Shown here in pieces: positions 35,080 to 44,081 of a DNA stretch of 61,148 nt. The DNA lies in contig JAEDHQ010000001.1 in the NCBI GenBank assembly GCA_016296945.1, forward strand, positions 1 through 61,148. Reading direction: 5' to 3'. The translations under genes were made by a program, and so were the position numbers. The notes under the pieces were generated by a model. It was not told where the DNA came from. It worked only from the letters and a program-made list of their open reading frames with translations, and searched no databases. This DNA is from Bacilli bacterium (GTDB lineage: Bacteria > Bacillota_I > Bacilli_A > ML615J-28 > CAG-698). The stretch's first letter is position 1; each line of letters starts with the position of its first letter.

Positions 35080-36603
35080 CTATTCTTTCTTTTCATTATT
35101 AGAAATCAATTTACCACCTAAATAACCTGCTAATAAAGATTTAACATCGATTCCTGTTGCTTTTTCTAATCCTTCAAAAATTTGAGTACCGTTTTTTGAT
35201 ATTTCTTCTGTTAATTTAGCAGTGTTTCCTTCACCATACATCACAATTGAATCAATCTTGCTCATTGCTTCTGCAACTGGTTTACTGTAAGCATTAACAA
35301 TCTCTGGTAAAACTCCTGAGTCCAAAATTAATTGCAATGTTGCTGCTTCGCCATATTGTTTCATCGCATCTGCTTTTGCTTTGATGGCATCTGCTTCAGC
35401 CTTCCCTTTTGCTTCAATTCCAGCCGCTTCAGCTAGTGCTGCTTCCTTCAAAGCATTTGCTTTTGCAATTTGTGCACTTGCTTCGGCTTCGGCTTGAATT
35501 TTTAAAGCTTCTGCTTCTTTTTGTTTTTTTACTTTATCTGCTTCAGCTTTAATCTTTTGCATTTCTGCTTCTTGTTCTAATTCATATTTTTTTGCTTCAG
35601 CTGCTTTTTGGCGAGTAAACAATTCTGCTTCTGCTTCTTGTTGGGCAGCATATTTTTTTGCTTCCGCAACCTTATTAATTTCTGCAGCTAATTTCTTTTC
35701 TTGAATTTCTACTTCACGATTTTCTAATTCAACCATTCTCTCACGCTTTGCAATATCAGCATTTATTTGCGCAATATTTATTTCTTGCAATCTCTTTTGC
35801 TCTTCAATTTTATAGGCAGCATCTGCTTGGGCTTTAGCAGTATCCGTTTGTTGTTTTAATTCAGATTCTTTTAAAGACAATATTGTATTTTGTTCAATAA
35901 TCTTTTGATTTGCTTCAACTCTACTTCTATTTGCTGCTTCTTCAGCTGAAGATTTTGCAATTGTAACATCACGATCAGCATTTGCTTTCGCAATAGCAGC
36001 ATCTTTTGATATTTGTGCAATATTGTCAATACCTAAATTTTCAATCACATGATTATCATCAGCAAATGATTGAATATTAAAGTTTACAACTTCAATCCCC
36101 ATTTTAGCCATATCTGGTACAACATTTTCTTTAACAGAGTTGGCAACACCTTGGCGATCTTGAACTAACTTCTTAATATCAACAGTACCAACAATTTCAC
36201 GCATATTACCTTGCAATACTTGTTGAACTTGTTTAATTAAATTTTCTTCAGACATATTTAAAATTGCTTCAGCCGCTCTTTCTAATAATGCTGGATCAGA
36301 TGAAATTTTTAAGTTTGCAACGCCATCTACTCTAATATTTATAAAATTTGAAGTAGGAATTGCTTCATCTGTTTTAATATCAACTTGGAATACTCTTAAT
36401 GATAATTTATCTAGTCTTTGTAAAAAGGGAATTCTAAATCCTGCCTTACCAATTAAGATTTTTCTTTTTCCCCATCCTGAAATAATAATTGCTGTATCTG
36501 GTGCTGCTTTTACATATCCAGTTATAAAAAATACAATCAACAATGCAATGATTGCTAAACCAGCAATAATCCAACCGCCTGTACCGATTAAAAATAAAAA
36601 CAT
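35080..36603 (-). CDS. Flotillin-like SPFH protein (FloT/YuaG)
   Basis: A 507-residue protein. Residues 8-30 form a hydrophobic anchor (GWIIAGLAIIALLIVFFITG). The SPFH domain (about 30-200) has DTAIIISGWGKRKILIGKAG, IRVDGVANLKISSDP and GIEVVNFNIQSFADD. Residues 200-420 are a long Glu/Ala-rich coiled coil with many repeated EA-AE pairs, as in flotillins. The C-terminus reads YLGGKLISNNEKKE. Flotillins organise membrane microdomains and membrane protein assembly. AAAGGAG precedes the start. It lies 18 bases downstream of the signal-peptidase-like gene, so it may belong to the operon starting at 39353. Confidence 0.95.
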   Translation of the reverse strand: MFLFLIGTGGWIIAGLAIIALLIVFFITGYVKAAPDTAIIISGWGKRKILIGKAGFRIPFLQRLDKLSLRVFQVDIKTDEAIPTSNFINIRVDGVANLKISSDPALLERAAEAILNMSEENLIKQVQQVLQGNMREIVGTVDIKKLVQDRQGVANSVKENVVPDMAKMGIEVVNFNIQSFADDNHVIENLGIDNIAQISKDAAIAKANADRDVTIAKSSAEEAANRSRVEANQKIIEQNTILSLKESELKQQTDTAKAQADAAYKIEEQKRLQEINIAQINADIAKRERMVELENREVEIQEKKLAAEINKVAEAKKYAAQQEAEAELFTRQKAAEAKKYELEQEAEMQKIKAEADKVKKQKEAEALKIQAEAEASAQIAKANALKEAALAEAAGIEAKGKAEADAIKAKADAMKQYGEAATLQLILDSGVLPEIVNAYSKPVAEAMSKIDSIVMYGEGNTAKLTEEISKNGTQIFEGLEKATGIDVKSLLAGYLGGKLISNNEKKE

Positions 36604-36621
36604 AAATTAACACTCCTTTTC

Positions 36622-37047
36622 TTACTTAATTATTTTCCTTATATAATGCTTTATTTTTCGAAAAATTCTATTTCTTACTCTTTTCTTATAATACCTAATA
36701 TATTCTTTATTATCATTGCTTACATATGTTTCCCCACGATAAAAACCATCTACAACACCAATTATCATCTCATCAGTAACATTATATTCTTTTATAAATT
36801 GATTATCACCACATAAGACATAACTATCTTTTTTAACCCCAATTATTCGATGCAAAACATAAGTTTTATCTTTACGCTGATAAAGGATGACATCATATTT
36901 TTTAAGTCTTTTCGTTGGTTTAACTAATCTAACTGTATCAAGTCTTTGCCTAATCATTGGCATCATACTTGTCCCAATTGGTGTTGCAATATAATAACCA
37001 TTTTTTTCTATTAATTCTTTATATGAAATACTATTCAAGAATACCAC
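36622..37047 (-). CDS. S24/S26 family signal-peptidase-like protein
   Basis: About 138-141 residues. The frame overlaps the pqqD end; possible starts are GTG 37047 and TTG 37038, the latter better placed behind GAGTGG. The serine motif ATPIGTSMMP (Ser27) and the box YVLHRIIG (His66), then VLCGDNQ and MIIGVVDG, match S26 peptidases. His replaces the usual catalytic Lys, giving a Ser-His arrangement like SipW or eukaryotic signal peptidases. There is no N-terminal membrane helix; the C-terminus is very basic (RYYKKRVRNRIFRKIKHYI) and may bind membranes or anionic partners. Together with PqqD it suggests processing of a specific peptide rather than general secretion. Confidence 0.85.
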   Translation of the reverse strand: MVFLNSISYKELIEKNGYYIATPIGTSMMPMIRQRLDTVRLVKPTKRLKKYDVILYQRKDKTYVLHRIIGVKKDSYVLCGDNQFIKEYNVTDEMIIGVVDGFYRGETYVSNDNKEYIRYYKKRVRNRIFRKIKHYIRKIIK

Positions 37048-37297
37048 TCTTTTCTAATTTTTCAATAAATTGATTAATATGTTTGCTTGCTTCACTTTCT
37101 AAAACATCATATTCTGCTAGCATCTTCTTTAGTAATTCTTCCTTTTCAATTCCTTCAGCCAAATTCTTCCATAAGAATGCTCCCGTTTCATTTAAGGTAA
37201 TCATTCCTTTAAATTGCAAACTTGCTTTTCCAACAGGAACTACTGCATAACTTCCTGCAACTTCACGTAACATAAAACCTTCTTTTATTTTAATCAT
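37031..37297 (-). CDS. PqqD family peptide-recognition protein
   Basis: An 88-residue protein with the PqqD fold signature: MIKIKEGFMLREVAGSYAVV, then GMITLNETGAFLWKNL and a C-terminal helix pair ending FIEKLEKSGILE. PqqD domains bind the leader of ribosomally made peptides and present them to modifying enzymes. Here the partners would be the proteins encoded next door; no radical SAM enzyme is present. CAGGAG precedes ATG 37297, and the ATG overlaps the stop of the nucleotidyltransferase gene as ATGA. In many Firmicutes such free-standing PqqD genes pair with S26-type and PF14907-like genes, as here. Confidence 0.93.
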   Translation of the reverse strand: MIKIKEGFMLREVAGSYAVVPVGKASLQFKGMITLNETGAFLWKNLAEGIEKEELLKKMLAEYDVLESEASKHINQFIEKLEKSGILE

Positions 37298-38463
37298 ATT
37301 TTTACTCCTGTTATTTCTTTAATCATATTAATTTCCTCAACTTTTTTGTAATTAACATTTTGAATAGTTTGATATGTTCTCTTATGAGTCTTAAAATTAA
37401 ATAATCCTTTTACTAACCTTTCAAACCAAAACCAAGGTAATAAGATTGGAATTTTTGATAAAATTGGATTTCTTCTTTTCATTACTTTAAATGGTGGAAA
37501 TAGTTTCTTTATAATCAAATGTTTTTTACTTTTTTCTAAATCATCTTTGTTTTCTAAAGAATTAACCGCTGAATTTTCAACAGTTCCATATGTTCCACAT
37601 TCAAGTATATAATTTAAAACTAAGTTAATATCTTCTTCTTTGATTTTATCTATTTTTCCTTTAAAAATATAATCACTAATAGCAATTAATGTACAAGAAA
37701 ATTTATCTAACTCTAAAGACTTAAGTTCTGAATTAATATAATTAAAATCTAATTTCTTTTGTTCTAAATAATAATATAAATCTATAATTGTACGAAGACC
37801 TGTTCCCCCGTGGCCAAAGTGTTTAGCCGCATGAACAATCATAAATACAAAGAAATCTTCATCACTTAGTTCATATAAATATTGTTTATTTTCAGCTAAT
37901 CTCACACGATCCCAAATGTTATCATAATAATTAACACCATATGATTCATCAATCATTCCCCGATGCAACTCAATATTCATATAAGGCTTTTTTATGTAAT
38001 TGTCGTGATTGCCACCCACATTATCTACAGTATAACCTATTTCTTTTAACACATTACCAGCTTTTTTTAAATCATCAATTGGAATTAAGATATCTAAGTC
38101 AGCCATTGATCTATATTGTAAATCAGGATATAGTTTACGAATTAAAGCTCCTTTTAATGGCATATGTTTGATTTTATAATGTTCCAATTCACTACATATA
38201 ATCTCTAGTTCTCCATCCTGAATTAATGATTTATATGCATTAATTGTAGCAATTTTTTTAAACGTTTTAAATATGTCTTGTTCTTCATCGATTATTAATT
38301 GTTTTAATCCTAGATATGTAATATATTCAAGACTATGAAACTTAGCATATTTTATTATTCTTTCTAAATTAAAACTATCTAAATCATCAATATGAATTTC
38401 TTTTCTAAGAATAACACTTTTTATTATCTTTAAAAAATTTAATTTATTAGGATCTCTATTCAT
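37294..38463 (-). CDS. Nucleotidyltransferase family protein (PF14907-like)
   Basis: About 389 residues. The core KHMPLKGALIRKLYPDLQYR followed by SMADLDILIP matches the nucleotidyltransferase-5 family, whose members carry LKG and R--DiDlL motifs. It continues with NIELHRGMIDES, DNIWDRVRLAEN and FMIVHAAKHFGHGGTG, which are also characteristic. The C-terminus is basic. The start used is ATG 38463, overlapping the upstream stop as TAATG; in-frame ATGs at 38472 and 38481 are possible. Members occur in lasso-peptide and other peptide-modification clusters and are thought to transfer nucleotides or act on nucleoside substrates. The substrate here is unknown. Confidence 0.88.
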   Translation of the reverse strand: MNRDPNKLNFLKIIKSVILRKEIHIDDLDSFNLERIIKYAKFHSLEYITYLGLKQLIIDEEQDIFKTFKKIATINAYKSLIQDGELEIICSELEHYKIKHMPLKGALIRKLYPDLQYRSMADLDILIPIDDLKKAGNVLKEIGYTVDNVGGNHDNYIKKPYMNIELHRGMIDESYGVNYYDNIWDRVRLAENKQYLYELSDEDFFVFMIVHAAKHFGHGGTGLRTIIDLYYYLEQKKLDFNYINSELKSLELDKFSCTLIAISDYIFKGKIDKIKEEDINLVLNYILECGTYGTVENSAVNSLENKDDLEKSKKHLIIKKLFPPFKVMKRRNPILSKIPILLPWFWFERLVKGLFNFKTHKRTYQTIQNVNYKKVEEINMIKEITGVKI

Positions 38464-39353
38464 TATACCCATGGCAACCATCCACTATCAACATTTTCAG
38501 TATATTCATAATTATCTAAAAAAGAGAAGTCACAGATAATTTCATTTTCATCTTTTGTTAATTCATATTTTTGCGCATTGATTGTAAAAAAGTTATTAGT
38601 ATAAATACATATGTTATTATTATTAGATTCAATCTTATATAACATTGTTTGTAAATCTGGATCGAAATCAGCTTCGATAAAATATATTTTTTTAATCTTT
38701 GCAAGAAATTCTTCTACTTCTTCGGTTTCTTCAAGTTTTTTAGATTTATTAATTTCTTTTCTTATTATTGTAATCTTTGAACCAAATAACTCTAAATCCG
38801 TAAATGACATTTTATTTTTAGGTAGTACTGTAACATTAATAATTAAATTTATTATTGGGTAATCTTTTAAATATAAATTTATTGTAGTTGAACCTTCTTG
38901 TAAAGCAATAATTTTATTTCCTTCTACCACACAAATTTTATCATCATTTACTTCTACAATTATCTCTAAATCGTTTGTTGCTTGAATATTGAATTCTTGT
39001 ACTTCGTCTACTTTTAATTCATAGTTTAAATTATCGCTTGTGATTTCTAAACTGCTTATTACTGTTACATTTATAGTTTCATTAATACTTGAATCACTAA
39101 TTAGAAATAATGTGATTTCACAACTTCCTGTTTTATATGCTTTAATTATTCCATTCTTAAAAATTGCCACTTCTGGATTACTATTAGCTGCAATAACTGT
39201 TTCATTAGCTGATACTTCATATCTTATCTTGACTTCTTCGCCAACTTCTAATGTTATTTTTTTATCTTCTTCTTGCAAATTAAGATATTTTTCTTCTTTA
39301 CAAGAAATTAAAAAACTTAATAAGCACAAAATAACTATTAATAATTTCTTCAT
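38463..39353 (-). CDS. Lipoprotein with two BIG2-like immunoglobulin-fold domains
   Basis: A 296-residue protein. The signal peptide MKKLLIVILCLLSFLISC ends in a lipobox (LISC), so it is anchored on the outer membrane face. Residues 30-105 (ITLEVGEEVKIRYEVSANET, AIFKNGIIKAYKTGSCEITL) and 108-180 (LNYELKVDEVQEFNI, KIIALQEGSTTINLYL) are two BIG2-like modules. The C-terminal 100 residues do not resemble a known domain and end in NVDSGWLPWV. It is the first gene of the PqqD-S26 operon, an unexpected partner for intracellular peptide modification, and suggests a surface product or receptor. AGGAGAC precedes ATG 39353. Confidence 0.85.
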   Translation of the reverse strand: MKKLLIVILCLLSFLISCKEEKYLNLQEEDKKITLEVGEEVKIRYEVSANETVIAANSNPEVAIFKNGIIKAYKTGSCEITLFLISDSSINETINVTVISSLEITSDNLNYELKVDEVQEFNIQATNDLEIIVEVNDDKICVVEGNKIIALQEGSTTINLYLKDYPIINLIINVTVLPKNKMSFTDLELFGSKITIIRKEINKSKKLEETEEVEEFLAKIKKIYFIEADFDPDLQTMLYKIESNNNNICIYTNNFFTINAQKYELTKDENEIICDFSFLDNYEYTENVDSGWLPWV

Positions 39354-39445
39354 AGTTTGTCTCCTAAATCTTTTAAATATTTTTAATTATTTATATTCTA
39401 TCATATAAACAAATTATTTAAAAGATTATTTAAAAAAATATAAAA

Positions 39446-39466
39446 TAATGCCTAATTAAGGCATTA
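39446..39466 (-). terminator. Rho-independent terminator of the MutS-like pair
   Basis: TAATGCCT and AGGCATTA pair around a short AATTA loop, with T-rich sequence on the minus-strand 3' side. The stop codon of the downstream MutS-like gene lies within the hairpin. Confidence 0.75.
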
Positions 39467-40900
39467 TATTTCTTTTATTTTATATTTATTTGTTTCATCA
39501 CTTGTTTCATATAATTTGACATCACTTACAAAATTTCTTCTTTCATCAAGAATTGTAATTAGATGAGTAACATCAATCCATGTTACATTAATTAAAGAGA
39601 AGTAATTTAAGATATCAAACAACGCACGTTTACCATCTTCTGCAAATGTTGATTGGAAAATCTCATTTATAATTACTAGGGATTTATCATTTACTTTATC
39701 GATTATTTCTTTAATATCGATTACTTCTTTTTCGAAACGACCGCCAACATCTGTATCTTTTTCTTCTCCTGAAAAGATTGTCGTAACGCTTTCTTTAATT
39801 TCCACTTTTGCTTGATCACAAGCTACAAATAATCCATTTTGGAAAAAGATTTGGTTAATTCCGATTGTTCTTAGTAAGACTGTTTTTCCGGTATTATTAG
39901 ATCCAACCACTAAAACACTTTGCTTATTAGCAATTGAGATATTATTTCCATATATAGGAGCAGAATATCCTTCGATAATATATTTCATTGAAAGGTATAT
40001 ATCTTTGGCATTTTTATAATCTGTCTCTTTTGCGATTTCAGGAAAAGAACAATCAATTTTTCTTTCACCTAATGAATCATATAAAGAATTTGCAAATTCA
40101 AAGAAAATAAATTCATCACTAAAATAGCTTATTTCATCATAAAGACTTTCATAAATATCTTCTACAATTACAACAACACGATTAAATGAATCAATCACAA
40201 TTCGTGAAAAATCATCTTTTACTTTTGGATTAATTTCAATCTTGCCGTCACTTCTTTCTTTTTTTCTAAATATACTTACCTTTTCACTAGTATATTTACC
40301 ACTGCATAATATAAACTTATTATCAATTGGCATTAATTTATCATCAAGATTAGTATAAAACGCAAAAGCAGAATGTTGTTCAATTATTTCTTTAATCACT
40401 TTTTGAAGTTTTTTAAAATAAACATTTTCAATTCGGTTATTGATTTTCTTTGCTAACTCTTTTAATCCAACTGATGAAGGAGAGTATGTTACAAATAATT
40501 CATTTAAGCGAATATATATTTCAATTAGTTTATTAATATCTTGAGCATAATCTTTAAGCATCATCGTTGTCTCAGAAATCTCCATTTCGGATTTAACTTT
40601 CAATTTTGCACGACTAGAACGGGTAGCATTATAATCACTATAGCATTTATTAAGATTAAATGATTCCCGACCTAACCCATAATAAAGACTGCGATTATAC
40701 ATCATATCACGCATTACACTTTGACGATATTTAATTGTTTCTTCATCAGTACAAATACTACCTAAAATATCTAATATTTTTTCTTGTTTTCCTTTATCAA
40801 CAAAGACATAGCGAACAATTGAATCTATTTGAAGATCGTGTAATGCATTGTTGACGGATCCGATTTTTTCCTTACCAAATGGATATAATAAACTACTCAT
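39464..40900 (-). CDS. MutS-domain-V family ATPase, second of a pair
   Basis: A 478-residue protein. The C-terminal third is a MutS-type ATPase: Walker A VVGSNNTGKTVLLRTIG at about residue 335, then TIFSGEEKDTDVGGRFEKEV, and Walker B-like SLVIINEIFQSTFAEDGKRA with ITWIDVTHL-type switch (VTWIDVTHLI). The N-terminal 300 residues are helical and resemble the core/clamp of MutS but with no mismatch-recognition domain. No Smr or helicase part is present. It overlaps by 8 bases the previous gene, which encodes a similar protein, so a heterodimer is likely. Function is probably in DNA or RNA-associated processes; mismatch repair is not supported. Confidence 0.85.
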   Translation of the reverse strand: MSSLLYPFGKEKIGSVNNALHDLQIDSIVRYVFVDKGKQEKILDILGSICTDEETIKYRQSVMRDMMYNRSLYYGLGRESFNLNKCYSDYNATRSSRAKLKVKSEMEISETTMMLKDYAQDINKLIEIYIRLNELFVTYSPSSVGLKELAKKINNRIENVYFKKLQKVIKEIIEQHSAFAFYTNLDDKLMPIDNKFILCSGKYTSEKVSIFRKKERSDGKIEINPKVKDDFSRIVIDSFNRVVVIVEDIYESLYDEISYFSDEFIFFEFANSLYDSLGERKIDCSFPEIAKETDYKNAKDIYLSMKYIIEGYSAPIYGNNISIANKQSVLVVGSNNTGKTVLLRTIGINQIFFQNGLFVACDQAKVEIKESVTTIFSGEEKDTDVGGRFEKEVIDIKEIIDKVNDKSLVIINEIFQSTFAEDGKRALFDILNYFSLINVTWIDVTHLITILDERRNFVSDVKLYETSDETNKYKIKEI

Positions 40901-42395
40901 TACCTTTCTTCCTTTCTAATAATTGTTGTTTTGTTAAACCGTGTTTATACAAAATATCATCGACATATGATAATAACTGTTTTTCTACTTTCTTTATTTT
41001 GTGTGTTCTTATATTAGATTTTCCTTCCATTACTACCGGTGTAAAAAAACCAATTCTCGAATCATGAATTTCCTCAAAAATTTTATATTGATGCGTTACA
41101 TACATTACTTTAGCTTGGGTATTACCAATATCATTAAGTAATTGTTTTGTATAAACGCACGCTTTTTCTTCACTAGTTGATGAAAATGTTTCATTTAAAA
41201 AAGCAATAGAATCGGGTCCGAAATGAGATTTAATTATATCAAGACGTTTAATTTCATCACGAAGACGTCCTTCACCAAAACTATAGTTTTCTTCATTTGG
41301 AAAATGTGTACATATATATTTTACAGGATATACTTTAGCACTTTTTGCAAACATATACCCACAAGTCATAAAGTATACATAATTTGCCCCAATACTACGA
41401 AGATAACAAGTTTTACCACCACTATTAACTCCTAAAACAAAAGATATATTTTCTTTCCCATCAATATAGAAATCATTAGGAATAACATCAATTTTACTTA
41501 CTGTTAAACTAACATCATATGCATCTGTAATTGAAGTTTTGTTTTCTTCATTCACCACTACCTTACAAAAAGGAATACCTTGTTTATTAACTTTTGTAAA
41601 CATTGTTTTTAAACTTAATAAATATTTAAATTCACTAACTAAGCTACTTAAATCAGTTACTTTTTGATGATTTGATTCGTAAAATTCAGCAATTTTTTCA
41701 TAAGTTGTTTTATCTTGTAAAGATATCTCATATAAAAAATATGGATTTACTTCTTTTTTCATAATTTGACGAGGGGTTTTAACTAATTCAATATTTAATC
41801 CTTTTACAATATCTAATAATTCATCTTCTAAATTAGTTTTTTTATCAAAAGTGATTTTATAATATGGTGCCCCTTCATGAAATTCCGCATTAAATTCAAA
41901 ATGACTTGTAATATAATCATATAAATTTTTTACTTCATTTCTTAAAGTTTTTACTTCATTATCATCGAAAATGCTATCAATTTTTACAATTAAATCAGTT
42001 AATCCTTTTGATTTTACATTTAATTTTATTAACACATCTTTTGTAATTGTTAGGAATTGATAATAATGATATATATACATTATTAAAAATATACGTCTTT
42101 TGATGTTTTCGGTTGCTTCTCTTAAAGAAATAAAGCGACCAACTAAATCAGTTAAACGATAATATAAATTTTCTAATAAACCATCCTTATCATTTAATAA
42201 ATCTTCAAAAATTCCTTGCCGATATAATAATGATTCTTTTGATGGAATAAGTTTCATAATTTCTTGCATTTCATCAACATCACTGTAATTATCAAAACAA
42301 CATTCTAATAATTTTGTTATTTTTAAATCGCTAAAGACTGCATCATCTAATTTACTAACTGCTTCATCATTTTTCCATAATAAACTAAAGGCCAT
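40893..42395 (-). CDS. MutS-domain-V family ATPase, first of a pair
   Basis: A 500-residue protein built like its neighbour. The ATPase part has VLGVNSGGKTCYLRSIGANY (Walker A at about residue 325), FPNEENYSFGEGRLRDEIKR, and SIAFLNETFSSTSEEKACVY with YVTHQYKIF. The N-terminal 300 residues are helical with a short MSH core-like segment (LIPSKESLLYRQGIFEDLLN). The acidic residue of Walker B is E in FLNETF, parallel to INEIFQ in the partner. The pair differs clearly in sequence, so they are not a recent duplication. Upstream GGAGG-like site precedes ATG 42395. Confidence 0.85.
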   Translation of the reverse strand: MAFSLLWKNDEAVSKLDDAVFSDLKITKLLECCFDNYSDVDEMQEIMKLIPSKESLLYRQGIFEDLLNDKDGLLENLYYRLTDLVGRFISLREATENIKRRIFLIMYIYHYYQFLTITKDVLIKLNVKSKGLTDLIVKIDSIFDDNEVKTLRNEVKNLYDYITSHFEFNAEFHEGAPYYKITFDKKTNLEDELLDIVKGLNIELVKTPRQIMKKEVNPYFLYEISLQDKTTYEKIAEFYESNHQKVTDLSSLVSEFKYLLSLKTMFTKVNKQGIPFCKVVVNEENKTSITDAYDVSLTVSKIDVIPNDFYIDGKENISFVLGVNSGGKTCYLRSIGANYVYFMTCGYMFAKSAKVYPVKYICTHFPNEENYSFGEGRLRDEIKRLDIIKSHFGPDSIAFLNETFSSTSEEKACVYTKQLLNDIGNTQAKVMYVTHQYKIFEEIHDSRIGFFTPVVMEGKSNIRTHKIKKVEKQLLSYVDDILYKHGLTKQQLLERKKGNE

Positions 42396-42449
42396 ATAAT
42401 TCCTCCTTTTATTAATTTTTAGTATATCATAACTTATAAAAAAATAAAA

Positions 42450-42472
42450 GATGAAATCATATTGATTTCATC
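42450..42472 (-). terminator. Rho-independent terminator
   Basis: GATGAAATCA (42450-42459) pairs with TGATTTCATC (42463-42472); on the minus strand TTTTATTTTTTT follows. It ends the membrane protein gene at 42481. Confidence 0.87.
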
Positions 42473-42480
42473 AAATAATA

Positions 42481-43383
42481 TTACTTAATTTGTAATTTTT
42501 CTTGTTTATTTTTCTTAGCAATAATACTACCTTGGATAGCAGCACCAATTCCTGTAAATACTAAATTCATAATCATATCATAGATAAATGCACCCTTATA
42601 TTCTGCGATAGAAAAGATGTAGGCTAATCCATTTAAGTTACTGCCATCTGTAATTGCAAGACCATTTCCAATTACTATCCACATAAAGAAACAAACAAGT
42701 TCAAACATTACTAAAACTGTCGCAGTTGAGATTAAAACTCTAAACTTATCTTTTTTACCTTCAAATTTTACATATAAGAAGTCAGCTAACATAACAGCAA
42801 ATAAAGCAATTAATGCGGAAACAAATCCTAATTGATATAAAATAAACCAAGCAACACAACCTACTGTTGCTCCAATTAATGAGCCTAAAAAGCCTTTAAA
42901 ATAATTACCTGGAATCTCTTTAAATTCTTTTTCTTGTAAAGTACTTGCTTCTCTCATACTATTAGCACAAGCAGGATCAACTGTAACATATACATCATTA
43001 ACTTGAATTTTTTCATATTCAACTAATTCTTCACCACATGCTGGGCAAAAGCCTTTTCCTTTTACTCCTTGATCTTTCATCATTGAGATAATGTGTCTTA
43101 ACTTAACAATTAATTTTTTAGCTGCTCCAGCAGCTGTAAAGCCATTTAAAGTTAACTTAACACCAAAAGTATTTGGCTTTCCTCCCGCAAATGCTTTACC
43201 TTCATAATTTATAAATTCTTTAATAATTTGTTGTTTATATTCTTCATTGGCAAAGAAATTTAAAAATACTGTGATTCCTTCTTGTGAATTTATTGTACTA
43301 TAAATAGTTGTTTCATAGTCACCACAGTAACCATATAATCTATCCTTTGCTGTTTCTTCTAATCCAAATGCTTCTTTGATTGA
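42481..43383 (-). pseudogene. Membrane protein with CPxCG motif; frame open upstream without a start codon
   Basis: The frame is open for 300 codons from 43383, but its first ATG pair is at 43083 and 43080, in the middle of conserved-looking sequence. The upstream 100 codons read like protein (SIKEAFGLEETAKDRLYGYC, FLNFFANEEYKQQI, VKLTLNGFTAAGAAKK) and contain no ATG, GTG or TTG. An ATG in another frame (43387) lies just before and would join it after a 1-base deletion or 2-base insertion. The C-terminal part has FCPACGEELVEY, then DPACANS, and four or five membrane helices (GFLGSLIGATVGCVAWFILY and others). The likely explanation is an N-terminal frameshift; a non-standard start is the alternative. 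Function unknown. Confidence 0.7.
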
Positions 43384-43438
43384 TCATAATTATTCTATTT
43401 TATCAATAATTATTTTTTTTCTATAGTTTTAAATTGCT

Positions 43439-43993
43439 TTAGGCTTTTTTCATTTTTACATTTCTATAAGTATTATTTATTTTATCATAAAAGAAATTAA
43501 CTTCTAATGGATAATAATTAAAATACAATAAAATACCAAAAACAATAACTAAAGTAATAATTGAAATATAATAGGGTATTTTAAAAATAATATTTGATAT
43601 TTCTAGTTTTATGTTAATAATTGATGATAAAACCAAGCCTATAAATAATGATAGAATATCAATAATCATTGCTGATATATTAAATCCATATTTTAAAGTA
43701 TAATAAATTATTGTAATAATAATTCCTGTTATTATAAATGTAATTAATGGATAAATTGCCCATTTATCTTTATTGATTATATATTTCTTTCTAAAAATAA
43801 AATAAGTTATAAGATAAAATAGAATAATTGGTATAAATGTCATTTTTATATGTTGAAAAATACTTTCATTTATTGGAGCAATTGCTCCAATTATTTCGTT
43901 ATATCCACTCCATTTATAAATATAATGAAATATAACACATATTGCAAATATTGCTAATGAACTAGCACTAATAATATAAGTTGTTCTTTTCAT
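43439..43993 (-). CDS. DUF6512-like integral membrane protein
   Basis: A 184-residue protein with five or six hydrophobic segments. After the first helix (YIISASSLAIFAICVIFHYI) comes IGAIAPINESIFQHIKMTFI, which resembles the NES-WEH-K motif of the DUF6512 family. The C-terminal tail is short and basic (NVKMKKA). No function is known for that family. AAAGGATGG precedes ATG 43993. It stands alone between the citrate operon terminator and the frame at 42481. Confidence 0.75.
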   Translation of the reverse strand: MKRTTYIISASSLAIFAICVIFHYIYKWSGYNEIIGAIAPINESIFQHIKMTFIPIILFYLITYFIFRKKYIINKDKWAIYPLITFIITGIIITIIYYTLKYGFNISAMIIDILSLFIGLVLSSIINIKLEISNIIFKIPYYISIITLVIVFGILLYFNYYPLEVNFFYDKINNTYRNVKMKKA

Positions 43994-44051
43994 AATAAAC
44001 CATCCTTTTTAATTATATTATATGTAAAAAGAATGATTTTATTAAAAATAC

Positions 44052-44081
44052 GATTAAAAACACATTAGAAATTCTAATGTG
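44052..44081 (-). terminator. Rho-independent terminator of the citrate operon
   Basis: CACATTAGAA (44061-44070) pairs with TTCTAATGTG (44072-44081); the minus strand continues TTTTTAAT. The TAG stop of the last gene lies in the stem. Confidence 0.85.

Noticed and set aside
35524..36000. Repeat-like Ala/Glu codon pattern.
   Set aside because: It is the normal coiled coil of flotillin, not a DNA repeat.
32004..39353. A complete lasso-peptide cluster.
   Set aside because: PqqD, a kinase-like protein and a nucleotidyltransferase are present, but neither the asparagine-synthetase-like cyclase nor the transglutaminase-like leader peptidase is found, and the peptide lacks the Gly after the leader and an obvious ring acceptor.
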